Assembly: GCF_009857505.1 (NCBI RefSeq)
Contig: NZ_WWCP01000013.1
Location: forward strand, 1-64,000
Length of the DNA: 64,000 nucleotides
Origin: Duganella lactea
Lineage (GTDB): Bacteria; Pseudomonadota; Gammaproteobacteria; Burkholderiales; Burkholderiaceae_D
Direction: 5' to 3'
Shown here: positions 55,507 to 63,599 of the stretch, one piece after another
How the letters are laid out: every line of letters starts with the position of its first letter
Position numbering within the stretch: position 1 is the stretch's first letter
The notes under the pieces: generated by a model
Told to the model about the DNA's origin: nothing
Database searches by the model: none
The model's input: the letters and a program-made list of their open reading frames with translations, nothing else
Program-made: the position numbers and the translations under genes

Positions 55507-58338
55507 TCAGGCGGCCTTCACCGCTTCCGTCTGACGACGTTGCAGCACAAAGATCGGCTGCGCCCACTGGGTATCCTTCTTCTTTTTGCTCGTGATGAGC
55601 GTCAGTTCGGAAGGATCGTAGACGTCCGTGTTGTGCGTCAGCGGCGTCGTCATCAGGTACTGGGCGTCGGTGTTCTTCAGGAACTCGCCGACCAGCTGGA
55701 TGTTGCGGATATCCAGGTGGGCAAACGGTTCATCGATGAACACAAAGCCGCCGGAACCCTCTTCCGACTTCAGCAAACCAATCAGCAACACCAGCGATTT
55801 CATCACCTGCTGACCGCCCGACGCCTCGCCGTCATTCATGCCGATCACACCCTTGCCATCGAACTTGAAGCGCACGTGCAGGCCGGCCTGCGCCAGTTGC
55901 ACATCATCGTTCTCCAGCCGCACCGGATCGGCGCTGACCTCGATGCCGGCCAGTTGCCCCAGCTCCTTGATGTTGGCGGCGTAGGTCTTGATGGTGTAGC
56001 GCAGACGCTCCATGTAGGCGCCGCGCGCGTTGCCGGTGGCCTCGATGGCGCGGTTGTTCTGGTAGCGGCGCTCCTCGGTCTCCGACTGGCGTGAGCTGAG
56101 CTGGTCGTTGAGACGCTGATACTGGTCGATCACGGTCGCATCCAGCTCCCAGTCGCTGCGCGACAGGCTGGCTTCCAGACTGTGGATACGCAGGTTGACC
56201 TGGTGCGCGTTCTGATGTTCCTTGACCAGCGCGGCGCGGCGCGCGGGACGACGCCAGCCTTGCGGCAGATGGCGCCAGCTCTTGCGCAGCGCCAGCAGCG
56301 CCTTGGCGTGTTCGGCACGCTGCTCCAGCGCGCGCTTGTGATTCAGGCGCATGCCGGCTTCCGCTTCGGACAAGGCGAAGCGCGCGTTCTGCCAGGTGGT
56401 GTCGGCGCGGGTGCGCGTGACCACGGCGGTCTTGATCAGGTTTTGCAGCTCACCCAGACGCGCACCCACTTCGCCACGCTCGGCGCGCAGCGGCACGGCG
56501 TTGCTCGCCGCATCGTCGAATTCCTCCGCGCGCGCGGCCAGTTCCTTGGCCGCGTCAACGCCGGCCAGGCGGGATTTCAGCGAGCTGATTTCGGTCGCCA
56601 GCTTGGAGACCTGCAGCGTCAGTTGATCTTCCTGCGCCTCCAGCGCCGGCAGCGAACGCTGGATCGCTTCCATCCGCTGACTGCGGCCGGCGGAGCCGAA
56701 GCGGTAGCGCGAGACTTCCACGAACAGCGAGCGACCACCACGACGTTCGCGGTGATACGCATCCGGCGTGATCCACTCTTCATGGCTGCCCAGCTTTGCG
56801 CCGATGTCCACACTGTCCACACGGGTGATGCGCGACAGCTGCTCCACCAGCCACGCCGGCACCTTGGCCGAGAAATTCACCACCGACATCAGGGAGTTGT
56901 CCTTGATGGTCGGCGCGTGCACCAGGTCCGGCACGATGAAGTGGCGATAGCGCTCCTTCTCCGCCAGACGGTAAGCGGCGGCGGCGTCGGATGATTTATC
57001 CAGCAGCACCACCGACGCATAGCCGGACAGCACACCCTCGATGGCGCCCTGCCATTTCGGATCGGTGACTTCGACGATATCCGACAACATGGCGTGGCCG
57101 ATGCCGGCGTCGTTCAGCACCTTGCGCATGGCGCGTTGCGCTTCCGGTTCCGGCATCGCGGTCTTGCCCTGCAACGCGGAGATGGTCGACAGCTCGCCGG
57201 CGATCTTGGCGGCGATGGCGTCGCGCGCGGTGCGTTGGCGCGCCAGTTCGATTTCCTTTTCCTGCAGCGTCTTCGCCACTTCGGCCAGATCGGAACCGGA
57301 ATCCGATGCCAGCTTCTCCAGGCGCGCCTTCTGTTCCAGCAGGCTTTCCAGTGGCTTGAGCTTGGTGTTGATCTGCGTCAGGCGCGATTGCAGCGCGGTC
57401 GATTCCTGCTCCAGCACCGTCTCATGCGCTTGCGCGTCCGACAGCGCCTTGGCCTGCGCGGCCAGCATGGCGCGCTTGTCGGCCAGTTGCGCGTCCGCCT
57501 GCAGCAGCGGCTTGCGCGCTTCGCGCAGCTGGCGGCTGATGGTGGCGTGCTTCTCGCGCGCTTCGTGATACTCCAGCGACGGCAGCACCTCCTCTTGCAG
57601 GTTGCGGCGCTCCTTGTTCAGGTCTTCCCACTGATGGTAGTTGGCCACGCGCAGGCGCAGCCCTTCCAGATTGGTCTTGGACGATTCGAGTTCCGCCTCG
57701 AAGCGTTTCAGCTCCGTCTCGGTGTCGCGCTGGTGGCGCTTCGCCTCGTCGTAAGCGTCCAGCACTTCCTTGTCGCCGAACACCTGGAACACCAGGTCCA
57801 GCAACTGGCGCGGCGCGTATTCGCACAGCTTGTCGGTTTCGCCCTGCTCCAGCGCCAGCACTTTGGCCATGGCCGGCGACAGGCCGGCATTCGCCAGGCG
57901 CTTGCGGTAGTTTTCCACGCCCAGCCATTCATTACCGACTTCGCCGATGTCTTCGATCTGCACGTTACCGGGACGCATAAGGTACTGGCGCTTCCAGTCG
58001 CCGCCGTTCTTCTGGATCTGGCAGAACAGCGTGACTTCGTCGTCGCTGAAGAAACCGGAGCTGCGGAACGGACGGTTGGACAACTGACGGCCCATCGGCT
58101 TGTTGTCGACCACGGCGCGCAGCCAGGCGGTCTGCTGGCCGCTGTGGCGCGCATAGTGCTTGTAGGTGCGGCCCATCGAGCAATCGAGCCCGAACAGCGT
58201 GCGCAGCGCGTCCAGCAAGGTGGTCTTGCCGGAGCCGTTCTGGCCCGCGATGGTGATGATCTTGGCGTCCAGCGGGATGTTCTTGATGCGTTGCCAGTAA
58301 TCCCAGTGGACCAGTTCTAGCGATTTAATGTGAAACAT
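55507..58338 (-). CDS. SMC/MukB-like ATPase of a condensin-type operon
   Basis: A 943-residue SMC-type ATPase, much shorter than MukB and in the range of MksB/JetC proteins. Walker A is GQNGSGKTT (residues 32-40), followed by a long coiled coil, a hinge-like region (about 430-560; GVLSGYASVVLLDKSSDAAA), a returning coiled coil, the ABC signature SGGQQ at 840-844 and Walker B FVFIDEP with D869-E870. It is the third gene of an operon: its ATG is three bases after the stop of the MukE-like gene, with AAGGAC as ribosome binding site. Such complexes extrude DNA loops; MksBEF compacts chromosomes, and the related JetABCD (Wadjet) cuts plasmids. No fourth nuclease gene follows. Confidence 0.85.
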   Translation of the reverse strand: MFHIKSLELVHWDYWQRIKNIPLDAKIITIAGQNGSGKTTLLDALRTLFGLDCSMGRTYKHYARHSGQQTAWLRAVVDNKPMGRQLSNRPFRSSGFFSDDEVTLFCQIQKNGGDWKRQYLMRPGNVQIEDIGEVGNEWLGVENYRKRLANAGLSPAMAKVLALEQGETDKLCEYAPRQLLDLVFQVFGDKEVLDAYDEAKRHQRDTETELKRFEAELESSKTNLEGLRLRVANYHQWEDLNKERRNLQEEVLPSLEYHEAREKHATISRQLREARKPLLQADAQLADKRAMLAAQAKALSDAQAHETVLEQESTALQSRLTQINTKLKPLESLLEQKARLEKLASDSGSDLAEVAKTLQEKEIELARQRTARDAIAAKIAGELSTISALQGKTAMPEPEAQRAMRKVLNDAGIGHAMLSDIVEVTDPKWQGAIEGVLSGYASVVLLDKSSDAAAAYRLAEKERYRHFIVPDLVHAPTIKDNSLMSVVNFSAKVPAWLVEQLSRITRVDSVDIGAKLGSHEEWITPDAYHRERRGGRSLFVEVSRYRFGSAGRSQRMEAIQRSLPALEAQEDQLTLQVSKLATEISSLKSRLAGVDAAKELAARAEEFDDAASNAVPLRAERGEVGARLGELQNLIKTAVVTRTRADTTWQNARFALSEAEAGMRLNHKRALEQRAEHAKALLALRKSWRHLPQGWRRPARRAALVKEHQNAHQVNLRIHSLEASLSRSDWELDATVIDQYQRLNDQLSSRQSETEERRYQNNRAIEATGNARGAYMERLRYTIKTYAANIKELGQLAGIEVSADPVRLENDDVQLAQAGLHVRFKFDGKGVIGMNDGEASGGQQVMKSLVLLIGLLKSEEGSGGFVFIDEPFAHLDIRNIQLVGEFLKNTDAQYLMTTPLTHNTDVYDPSELTLITSKKKKDTQWAQPIFVLQRRQTEAVKAA

Positions 58339-58341
58339 GGC

Positions 58342-59100
58342 TTAGTCCTTGGCTGGAGTGTCTTCTTCGATGATCGGCGCCGGCGGCGGCACGTCGAAGG
58401 CGGGCAGGATCTCTTCTTCGATGGTCTCTTCCACCGCGATCGGCGGCGCACTGCGCGGCACGGCGATGATGGTTGGCGGCGAGCGTTTGAACACGTCGGC
58501 CAGCGCGCCGTTGACGATGCGCTCTTTCAGCAGGTCGGTGTCCATCAGCAGGTCGAGCAGCGGACCTTCGACGATCACATCGCCGCGACGCTCGATGAAA
58601 CCCAGTTTCGACAGGATGCCGAGGTTCATGTCGAGACGCGTCTTCTTGCCCAGCTTATCGCCGAAGTCGGCCAGCAGCGCCTTGTAGGCGATGCCGATCG
58701 AGGTGTCTTCCGCGCGCGGCAGCGGCTTGTCGGTGCCGAACATATCGTTCTGATTGTCCTCCGCGTGCTGGTGGGTTTCCTGGCGTTCGCGCTTGGGCAG
58801 AATGATCTGCGCCCACAGCACCACCAGCAGCGCCACGCCGTCGCGCGACAGGCCGAAGTTGTTGTTCTGCCAGACGTCTTTGGCGCCGAAGATCTTCGGC
58901 TCGATATTGCGGTGCAGGGCCACGGTAACGTGGTCGGCGTAGACGTTGTCCAGCAACTTGAGGCCGACCGCCAGCAGGCGGGCGTCGACTTCGGTACGGA
59001 ACTGTTCATCCGACAGCACGCGCTTGACCAGTTTGTCGTCGCGGCGCAGCGTCTGGTGCGACAGCAAACGCGCGATCAGGATTTGTGCATCATCATTCAT
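58342..59100 (-). CDS. MukE/MksE/JetB-like condensin subunit
   Basis: A 252-residue protein. Its ATG lies inside the end of the upstream gene (eight-base overlap, ATGAATGA), and its stop is three bases before the SMC-like start. Length, position between a kleisin-like and an SMC-like gene, and winged-helix-like helices (IGIAYKALLADFGDKLGKKTRLDMNLGILSKLGFIERRGDVIVEGPL is residues about 134-181) fit a MukE/MksE/JetB subunit that binds the kleisin and helps bind DNA. The last 50 residues are a Pro/Glu-rich flexible tail. The assignment leans on context; the direct similarity I can see is weak. Confidence 0.7.
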   Translation of the reverse strand: MNDDAQILIARLLSHQTLRRDDKLVKRVLSDEQFRTEVDARLLAVGLKLLDNVYADHVTVALHRNIEPKIFGAKDVWQNNNFGLSRDGVALLVVLWAQIILPKRERQETHQHAEDNQNDMFGTDKPLPRAEDTSIGIAYKALLADFGDKLGKKTRLDMNLGILSKLGFIERRGDVIVEGPLLDLLMDTDLLKERIVNGALADVFKRSPPTIIAVPRSAPPIAVEETIEEEILPAFDVPPPAPIIEEDTPAKD

Positions 59101-60451
59101 CAGACTTTTCGCCTTCCGGATTCAAGGACAGGGTGAGGGAGGCAAGGGACATCGCCGCGACTTCGAGGTCGGGCAGCTGCACCATTTCATCTTGCGGCGA
59201 GAACGTCACCGGCAGGCGCGCCAGCGCGGCGGTGGCGCCTTGCAGGCGCGCCTCGTCGGCGTCGCCCAGCAACGGCAGCAGCGAGGCGCGGTACGAGGCC
59301 ACGGCAAAGCTTGCCGGCAGCAGCGACTCGTGCGCCTGGATGGTTTTCGGCGCCTCTTCGGCGACGCTCGGGAAATTGCCCAGCGCCGCGAAGTCGGACA
59401 GGCGCGCCAGCCAGTCGTCCAGCTCCTGCTGCATCGCAGGGCCGTCGCTGACGGTGGTGGGCGCGTCCTCGCCGGACGGCAGGCCATTGGATACGGTGGT
59501 GTTTACGCGGTCGGCCATTAATTCAGTTTCTGCTACGTCGATCATTTCAGCGGGGGTGATGAACAGCGGCACCACCGGCTGGTCGATGGCGCCCATGGCC
59601 AGCGAAGCCAGGTCCTCGTGTTGCAGCAGCCAGCGCTTGATGTCCGTGGTGGACAGGCCGGACTGGCCCAGGTGCACCCGCTGGCGCTCGATCTGGTTCA
59701 GCGCGCGCGAGAACATGCCCTGCATGTTCAGCAGCGCCGACTGCGCCCGGCCGATCGCCTGCGCCGCCTTGTGGGTGGCGCTGTCGGCGTTTTCGTCGGT
59801 GGTGATGGCGCGCAGAATCTCCGAGCCCTTTTCCACCCAGTCGCAGGCCATATGCCATTTGGCCTGCGAGGCGCGCAGACGGAATTCGGAACCGGAGGCG
59901 ATGGCGTCCGAGAATTCCTCGGTCAGTTCCACCAGGCGGCCCAGCAGGTGATTCAGCTGGTCGACGGTGACGCCGCCCATCACCTGGGCGCCGGCCACCT
60001 GCGACAGCAGGAAGCCCATGTCCGAATTGTCTTCTTCCTTGCCCAGGGCGAGCAGCGCGTCGATCGCCGACAGCACATTGCGCGCCATCGGCGTGACGCG
60101 GTACACGGCTTGCTGCGCGTCCCACGCCAGCAGCTGATTGGAGCGCAGGCGCATCAGCACCGTCTCCAGCGATTCCGGCAGCAGGTAGCCCAGGCGGGTG
60201 TTGATGTCGGCGCGGGTGAAGCTGGGCGAGGCGGTGTCGCTGGCCAGTTCGCGCAGCACCAGCAGGCGTACCAGCACGCCATCGAAACCACCGTGGAACA
60301 GGGCCGTAAACACCTGTAGCAGCGGCTGCGCGCGCTTCAGGTGGTAGACCTGCTCGATCTCGTCGGCGGAAATATGCGGCTGGAAGTGGGCCTGCAGGCT
60401 ATCGGGCTCCTGCTGCGCCTGGGTGGCGTCACTGGTTATAGGTTCGATCAT
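59093..60451 (-). CDS. MukF/MksF/JetA-like kleisin subunit
   Basis: A 452-residue protein, first in the SMC operon. The start at 60451 (MIEPITSD) follows GGCAAAGA. The N-terminal part (about 30-130) reads as a winged helix (FTALFHGGFDGVLVRLLVLRELA, TRADINTRLGYLLPESLETVLMRLRSNQLLAWD), the middle is helical with a coiled-coil look (VDQLNHLLGRLVELTEEFSDAIASGS, ALLNMQGMFSRALNQIERQRV), and the C-terminal half holds an acidic linker and a further helical segment. This order resembles MukF/MksF/JetA kleisins, which join the SMC heads. The identity rests on size, order and partner genes. Confidence 0.68.
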   Translation of the reverse strand: MIEPITSDATQAQQEPDSLQAHFQPHISADEIEQVYHLKRAQPLLQVFTALFHGGFDGVLVRLLVLRELASDTASPSFTRADINTRLGYLLPESLETVLMRLRSNQLLAWDAQQAVYRVTPMARNVLSAIDALLALGKEEDNSDMGFLLSQVAGAQVMGGVTVDQLNHLLGRLVELTEEFSDAIASGSEFRLRASQAKWHMACDWVEKGSEILRAITTDENADSATHKAAQAIGRAQSALLNMQGMFSRALNQIERQRVHLGQSGLSTTDIKRWLLQHEDLASLAMGAIDQPVVPLFITPAEMIDVAETELMADRVNTTVSNGLPSGEDAPTTVSDGPAMQQELDDWLARLSDFAALGNFPSVAEEAPKTIQAHESLLPASFAVASYRASLLPLLGDADEARLQGATAALARLPVTFSPQDEMVQLPDLEVAAMSLASLTLSLNPEGEKSDE

Positions 60452-60477
60452 TCTTTGCCATTCTGTGCTCCGCTTTG

Positions 60478-60492
60478 TTGCAAATATTGCAA
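60478..60492. promoter_or_regulatory. TTGCAA-ATA-TTGCAA palindrome before the SMC operon
   Basis: Two TTGCAA hexamers, each self-palindromic, flank ATA, 27 bases upstream of the kleisin-like start. On the minus strand a TATACT -10-like element lies at 60521-60526, upstream of it, so the palindrome would be in the leader. I see no good -35. Confidence 0.35.
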
Positions 60493-60536
60493 TCAACCAT
60501 CTGATTTTCGCGGGGGCGTCAGTATAGCAGGGACCG

Positions 60537-60569
60537 GCGCGTCATTCCGCGAAAGCGGGGAGGACGCGC
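60537..60569. repeat. Nested stem-loop between DUF3108 and SMC genes
   Basis: GCGCGTC (60537-60543) pairs with GACGCGC (60563-60569), enclosing CCGC-GAAA-GCGG (60547-60558). It lies just downstream of the DUF3108 stop, but no T tract follows, so it may be a Rho-type or mRNA-protecting structure. Confidence 0.5.
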
Positions 60570-60576
60570 GGGGCGC

Positions 60577-61317
60577 TTATTTTTTCACCACTTTGTCCAG
60601 CACCTGATCGACAAAGTCGCCGTCCGGGTCGTTAAAGCGCACCCGCACCGGATACCAGTCCATCGACGGCGCCAGCCACAGATCGACCTGCTGGCCCGGC
60701 GACTTGGCCGGCGGCTCCTTCACCAGGTGCACCGCGCTGACCTCGCCGGCGCCGGTCTGGATGGTCTCGATGCCGGTGACCTTGAAACTCCACGGTTCGG
60801 CGTCGCGGCGGCCGGCGACGAACATATTCCATTCGCTGCCCGGCTTGAACTTGTCCGGCGTGGCGCGCGCGATCGCGGCCAACTGCCACTGCGCGCTCAG
60901 GCGATCCTGCTCGCCCCCAATGAGGGGATAGGTGGTGTCGCTTTCGGTGAACGCAATGGTCTTGGTGTCGCGTTTGAAGCTGGTGGTGTACGGGTCCTTG
61001 CGGATGCGCTTCTCGTGGAAGGTCAGCGGCGCCAGGCCGAAATCGTCGAGCAAGCCTTCGCTCTGGTTCTCCACCACTTTGCCGAAGATGGCGGCGCGGC
61101 TTTCGGCGTTGATCGAATACTTGCCGTCGCCGGCGCGCCACTGCACCGTGGCCACGCCGCCCAGCGACAGGCCGCTTTGCTTGACCTTCAGGTTGTAGCT
61201 CAGGTCCGCCGATGGCGGCGGGTTGGTCGGGCGCTTGACGCTCGGGTGGTCAGGATCGGCGGCGTGGGCCGCGAAGGCCAGCAGCAGCGCCGCGCTCAGG
61301 GTTGCGATTTTTTTCAT
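60577..61317 (-). CDS. Exported DUF3108 protein
   Basis: A 246-residue exported DUF3108 protein. The signal peptide ends FAAHAAD. DUF3108 features are visible: ADLSYNLKVKQSGLSLGGVATVQW (residues about 38-61), the DDFGLAPLTFHEKRIRKDP segment, and VDLWLAPSMDWYPVRVRF near the end. Its ATG overlaps the stop of the upstream gene by four bases (ATGA). It is a shorter paralogue of that upstream gene, which carries the same domain after a long linker. DUF3108 proteins are periplasmic and probably lipid-associated or outer-membrane related, but their function is unknown. Confidence 0.85.
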   Translation of the reverse strand: MKKIATLSAALLLAFAAHAADPDHPSVKRPTNPPPSADLSYNLKVKQSGLSLGGVATVQWRAGDGKYSINAESRAAIFGKVVENQSEGLLDDFGLAPLTFHEKRIRKDPYTTSFKRDTKTIAFTESDTTYPLIGGEQDRLSAQWQLAAIARATPDKFKPGSEWNMFVAGRRDAEPWSFKVTGIETIQTGAGEVSAVHLVKEPPAKSPGQQVDLWLAPSMDWYPVRVRFNDPDGDFVDQVLDKVVKK

Positions 61318-62429
61318 TTGTCAGTCATCTTAATGTCGGAGACGGTCTGCGTGGTCAGCGCGCCGCTCGCCTCCGTGTTACGGATCTGCACCGGGTACCA
61401 GTTCATGCCCGGCGCCAGCCAGATGTCCAGCCGCGACGAGTAACTGCCCGGCTTTGGTGGACGGCTCAGGTGCCAGGTCACCAGCTTGCCCATGCGCGTG
61501 TCGATTTCCTCCTCGCCCACCAACTGGAAGCGGAACATGGTCGCCTCCTTGTCCTCGCCGACCTGGATGTCGATGTCGCCGCCGAACTGGTTGACGTCGC
61601 CCCGGCCGATGCCGCCCAGCTGAAACGGCACCGTGGTCTTGTCCTGCGCGCCGGCCAGCAGCGGGTAGCTGCGGTCGGTCGCCGAAAAGGTGATGGTGCC
61701 GGCGTCGCGGTTGAAATGGGTCGCCGTTTCGGCGCGGCGGGTGCGTTTTTCCGTCGCCTTCTCCGGCGCGATGCCGCTGTCGTCGATCGTGCCTTCGCTG
61801 CGCAACACCAGCAGGTTGACGCGCGTGACCAGCAGGCTGATACCCGCCTCCACCGAGGCTTGATAGCGATTGCCGTCAGTATGCCACGTCATCGTCGCGG
61901 CGCCCGTCCATTTGGTGCCGTCGGCGTCCACCCGGTCGACCGTCATGTCGAAGGTGGCCGAGGGCGGCAGATTGACCTTGTAGCGGCGGCCGCCCTGGCG
62001 CGGCGCGGCGTCCGGCGCCGCCGCCGGTTTGGCGTCTGGTGCCACGCCGACATCGGCCAGGTCGCCCGCCGTCGCCAGCACATCGGCGCTGGTCGCCATC
62101 TCGCCCTCCGCCAGCGGCGCCGGCGTAATCGCCGCCACGCTGGGCGACGCCTCCGGCGCGGGTATGGGCTTGGGTCGCGGCTTGAGTCGCGGCTTGCGCG
62201 GCGCCTCGGCCAGCGGCTTGATCTCCTCCACCGGCGCGCTCTCCACCCGCTTGGGCAACGACAGCTTGAGCTGCGCCGTCATCAGCGATGGCTTCGACGC
62301 CGACGGCCGGTCCGTTTGCGCGCTCAAGCGCCCGGTGACCCAGTCGATGGCGGCAAAGTGCAGCGCCAGCGTGGCCACGCATAACACGCCAACGCGCCGG
62401 TGCCGGGAAAGGAAGGAAGCAATCGTCAT
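61314..62429 (-). CDS. Membrane-anchored DUF3108 protein with Pro/Ala linker
   Basis: A 371-residue protein. From the start at 62429, residues about 12-30 form a single signal anchor (VGVLCVATLALHFAAIDWV), followed by a Pro/Lys/Ala-rich linker (about 70-165; RKPRLKPRPKPIPAPEASPS), which resembles TonB-type spacers. The DUF3108 domain occupies the C-terminal 205 residues, with SATFDMTVDRVDADG, DSGIAPEKATEKRTRRA and LDIWLAPGMNWYPVQIRN matching the downstream paralogue. It likely spans the periplasm from the inner membrane. No ribosome binding site is obvious before the ATG; it is divergent from phaM. Confidence 0.82.
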   Translation of the reverse strand: MTIASFLSRHRRVGVLCVATLALHFAAIDWVTGRLSAQTDRPSASKPSLMTAQLKLSLPKRVESAPVEEIKPLAEAPRKPRLKPRPKPIPAPEASPSVAAITPAPLAEGEMATSADVLATAGDLADVGVAPDAKPAAAPDAAPRQGGRRYKVNLPPSATFDMTVDRVDADGTKWTGAATMTWHTDGNRYQASVEAGISLLVTRVNLLVLRSEGTIDDSGIAPEKATEKRTRRAETATHFNRDAGTITFSATDRSYPLLAGAQDKTTVPFQLGGIGRGDVNQFGGDIDIQVGEDKEATMFRFQLVGEEEIDTRMGKLVTWHLSRPPKPGSYSSRLDIWLAPGMNWYPVQIRNTEASGALTTQTVSDIKMTDK

Positions 62430-62494
62430 GGCCGCTAGTTTAAACGGGATCGGGAATCCCGGCGCCACAGCAGAGGAAATGTTGTCAAAACCTT

Positions 62495-62523
62495 TTGAAC
62501 GCCCACCGAATATCTGCTACGCT
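62495..62523 (+). promoter_or_regulatory. Candidate sigma-70 promoter of phaM
   Basis: TTGAAC (62495-62500) and TACGCT (62518-62523) are 17 bases apart, 28 bases before the phaM start codon. Fair match. Confidence 0.42.
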
Positions 62524-62551
62524 AAATGCTCCATCCCACAGGAGCTTTCTC

Positions 62552-63250
62552 ATGGCCCATCCTCACATGCCCAATATCCCCGGCGTCGGCGTAATGAACG
62601 ATACGCTGGACTTCGTCAAAAACCTGTGGGGCAGCATGAGCGTGCCGGGGCTGACAGCGCCCACGCTGTCGGTCGAAGAGCTGGACAAGAAGATCAACGA
62701 CCTGAAAGCGGTCGAGTCCTGGCTCAACCTGAATATGAGCATGCTGCGCGGGACCATACAGGCGCTGGAAGTCCAGCGCGGCACGATCGCCACGCTCAAG
62801 TCGGTCGGCGCCAGCCTGGCCTCGGGCGTCGGCGATAAATCGATGTTCGACGCCAATCCTTACGCCTCGGCCTTCTTCCATCACGCGCGCGAAGCCGACA
62901 AGGCGCAGACCAGCGCGCCTGCGCCGGCGCCAACGCCCGCCGCCGCGCCGGAAGCCAAGACCGAGGAAGCCAAGCCGGAAGCATCGGCGACCGCCGGCCA
63001 GCCCAACGTCTGGTGGAACCTGTTGCAGGAACAGTTCAAGCAGGCCGTGTCGACCGCCATGGCGTCCGAATCGATGATGACCGACGCCGCCGTCAAGTTC
63101 GCGGCGGCGGCGGCGGGCACGCAGACGCCGGCGACCAAATCCGCCACCGACAAACCGGCGCCGGTGAAAAAACCGGCCGCCAAAAAGCCGGCCGCCAAAA
63201 AAGCCGCGTCCAAGCCGGCGGCACCCAAGCCGACCGCCGACAAACCCTAA
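62552..63250 (+). CDS. phaM: PhaM-family polyhydroxyalkanoate granule regulator
   Basis: A 232-residue PhaM-type protein. AGGAG precedes the ATG. The N-terminal half carries the family core: FVKNLWGSM, APTLSVEELDKKINDLKAVESWL (residues about 36-58), then LNMSMLRGTIQALEVQRGTIATL. After a Pro/Ala linker a segment WWNLLQEQFKQAVSTAM follows, and the C-terminus is histone H1-like with PAKKPAAKKAASK repeats, expected to bind DNA. In Ralstonia, PhaM activates PHA synthase and ties PHB granules to the nucleoid. The gene implies PHB storage in this organism, although no PHA synthase is in the window. Confidence 0.9.
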   Translation: MAHPHMPNIPGVGVMNDTLDFVKNLWGSMSVPGLTAPTLSVEELDKKINDLKAVESWLNLNMSMLRGTIQALEVQRGTIATLKSVGASLASGVGDKSMFDANPYASAFFHHAREADKAQTSAPAPAPTPAAAPEAKTEEAKPEASATAGQPNVWWNLLQEQFKQAVSTAMASESMMTDAAVKFAAAAAGTQTPATKSATDKPAPVKKPAAKKPAAKKAASKPAAPKPTADKP

Positions 63251-63256
63251 ACTGAA

Positions 63257-63472
63257 CTACGCCAGCCGCTGGATGCGGATGGCGTCAATCAGGCCATCGG
63301 CCTGACGCTGCACTTTCTCGATGTCGATCAGGCCCTCTTCTTCCAGCAGCTTGGCGCTGTCGTGGGCGGACTGAAAACTGTCCAGCGTATCTCCCTTGGC
63401 GGCGATAGGGCGTATCCACGCCACGCTGCCCACTTTCATTTTGGTATAGACTTCTTTTGCGATATCACGCAT
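63257..63472 (-). CDS. Small hypothetical protein
   Basis: A 71-residue cytosolic protein with an AAAGGG ribosome binding site near the ATG. The sequence contains MRDIAKEVYTKMKVGSVAWI at the start and DSAKLLEEEGLIDIEKVQRQADGLIDAIRIQRLA at the end (residues 38-71), mostly helical. It is convergent with phaM, six bases apart, and has a plausible promoter 73 bases upstream. I do not recognise a family. Confidence 0.7.
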   Translation of the reverse strand: MRDIAKEVYTKMKVGSVAWIRPIAAKGDTLDSFQSAHDSAKLLEEEGLIDIEKVQRQADGLIDAIRIQRLA

Positions 63473-63544
63473 ATTTTTTGTGCCCTTTAATTTGCTCTCA
63501 ATATTGACAGCGAATCAAGCGCAGACAGGGCTGCGCCGTCATTC

Positions 63545-63573
63545 AGTGTAATCATTTGAAGTGGCTGAAACAA
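63545..63573 (-). promoter_or_regulatory. Candidate sigma-70 promoter of the small hypothetical gene
   Basis: On the minus strand, TTGTTT (63568-63573) and TACACT (63545-63550) are 17 bases apart, upstream of the start at 63472. It overlaps the space between this gene and the TPR gene. Confidence 0.45.
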
Positions 63574-63599
63574 GCGCGTTGTTGCGTGGCGCCGTCAGT

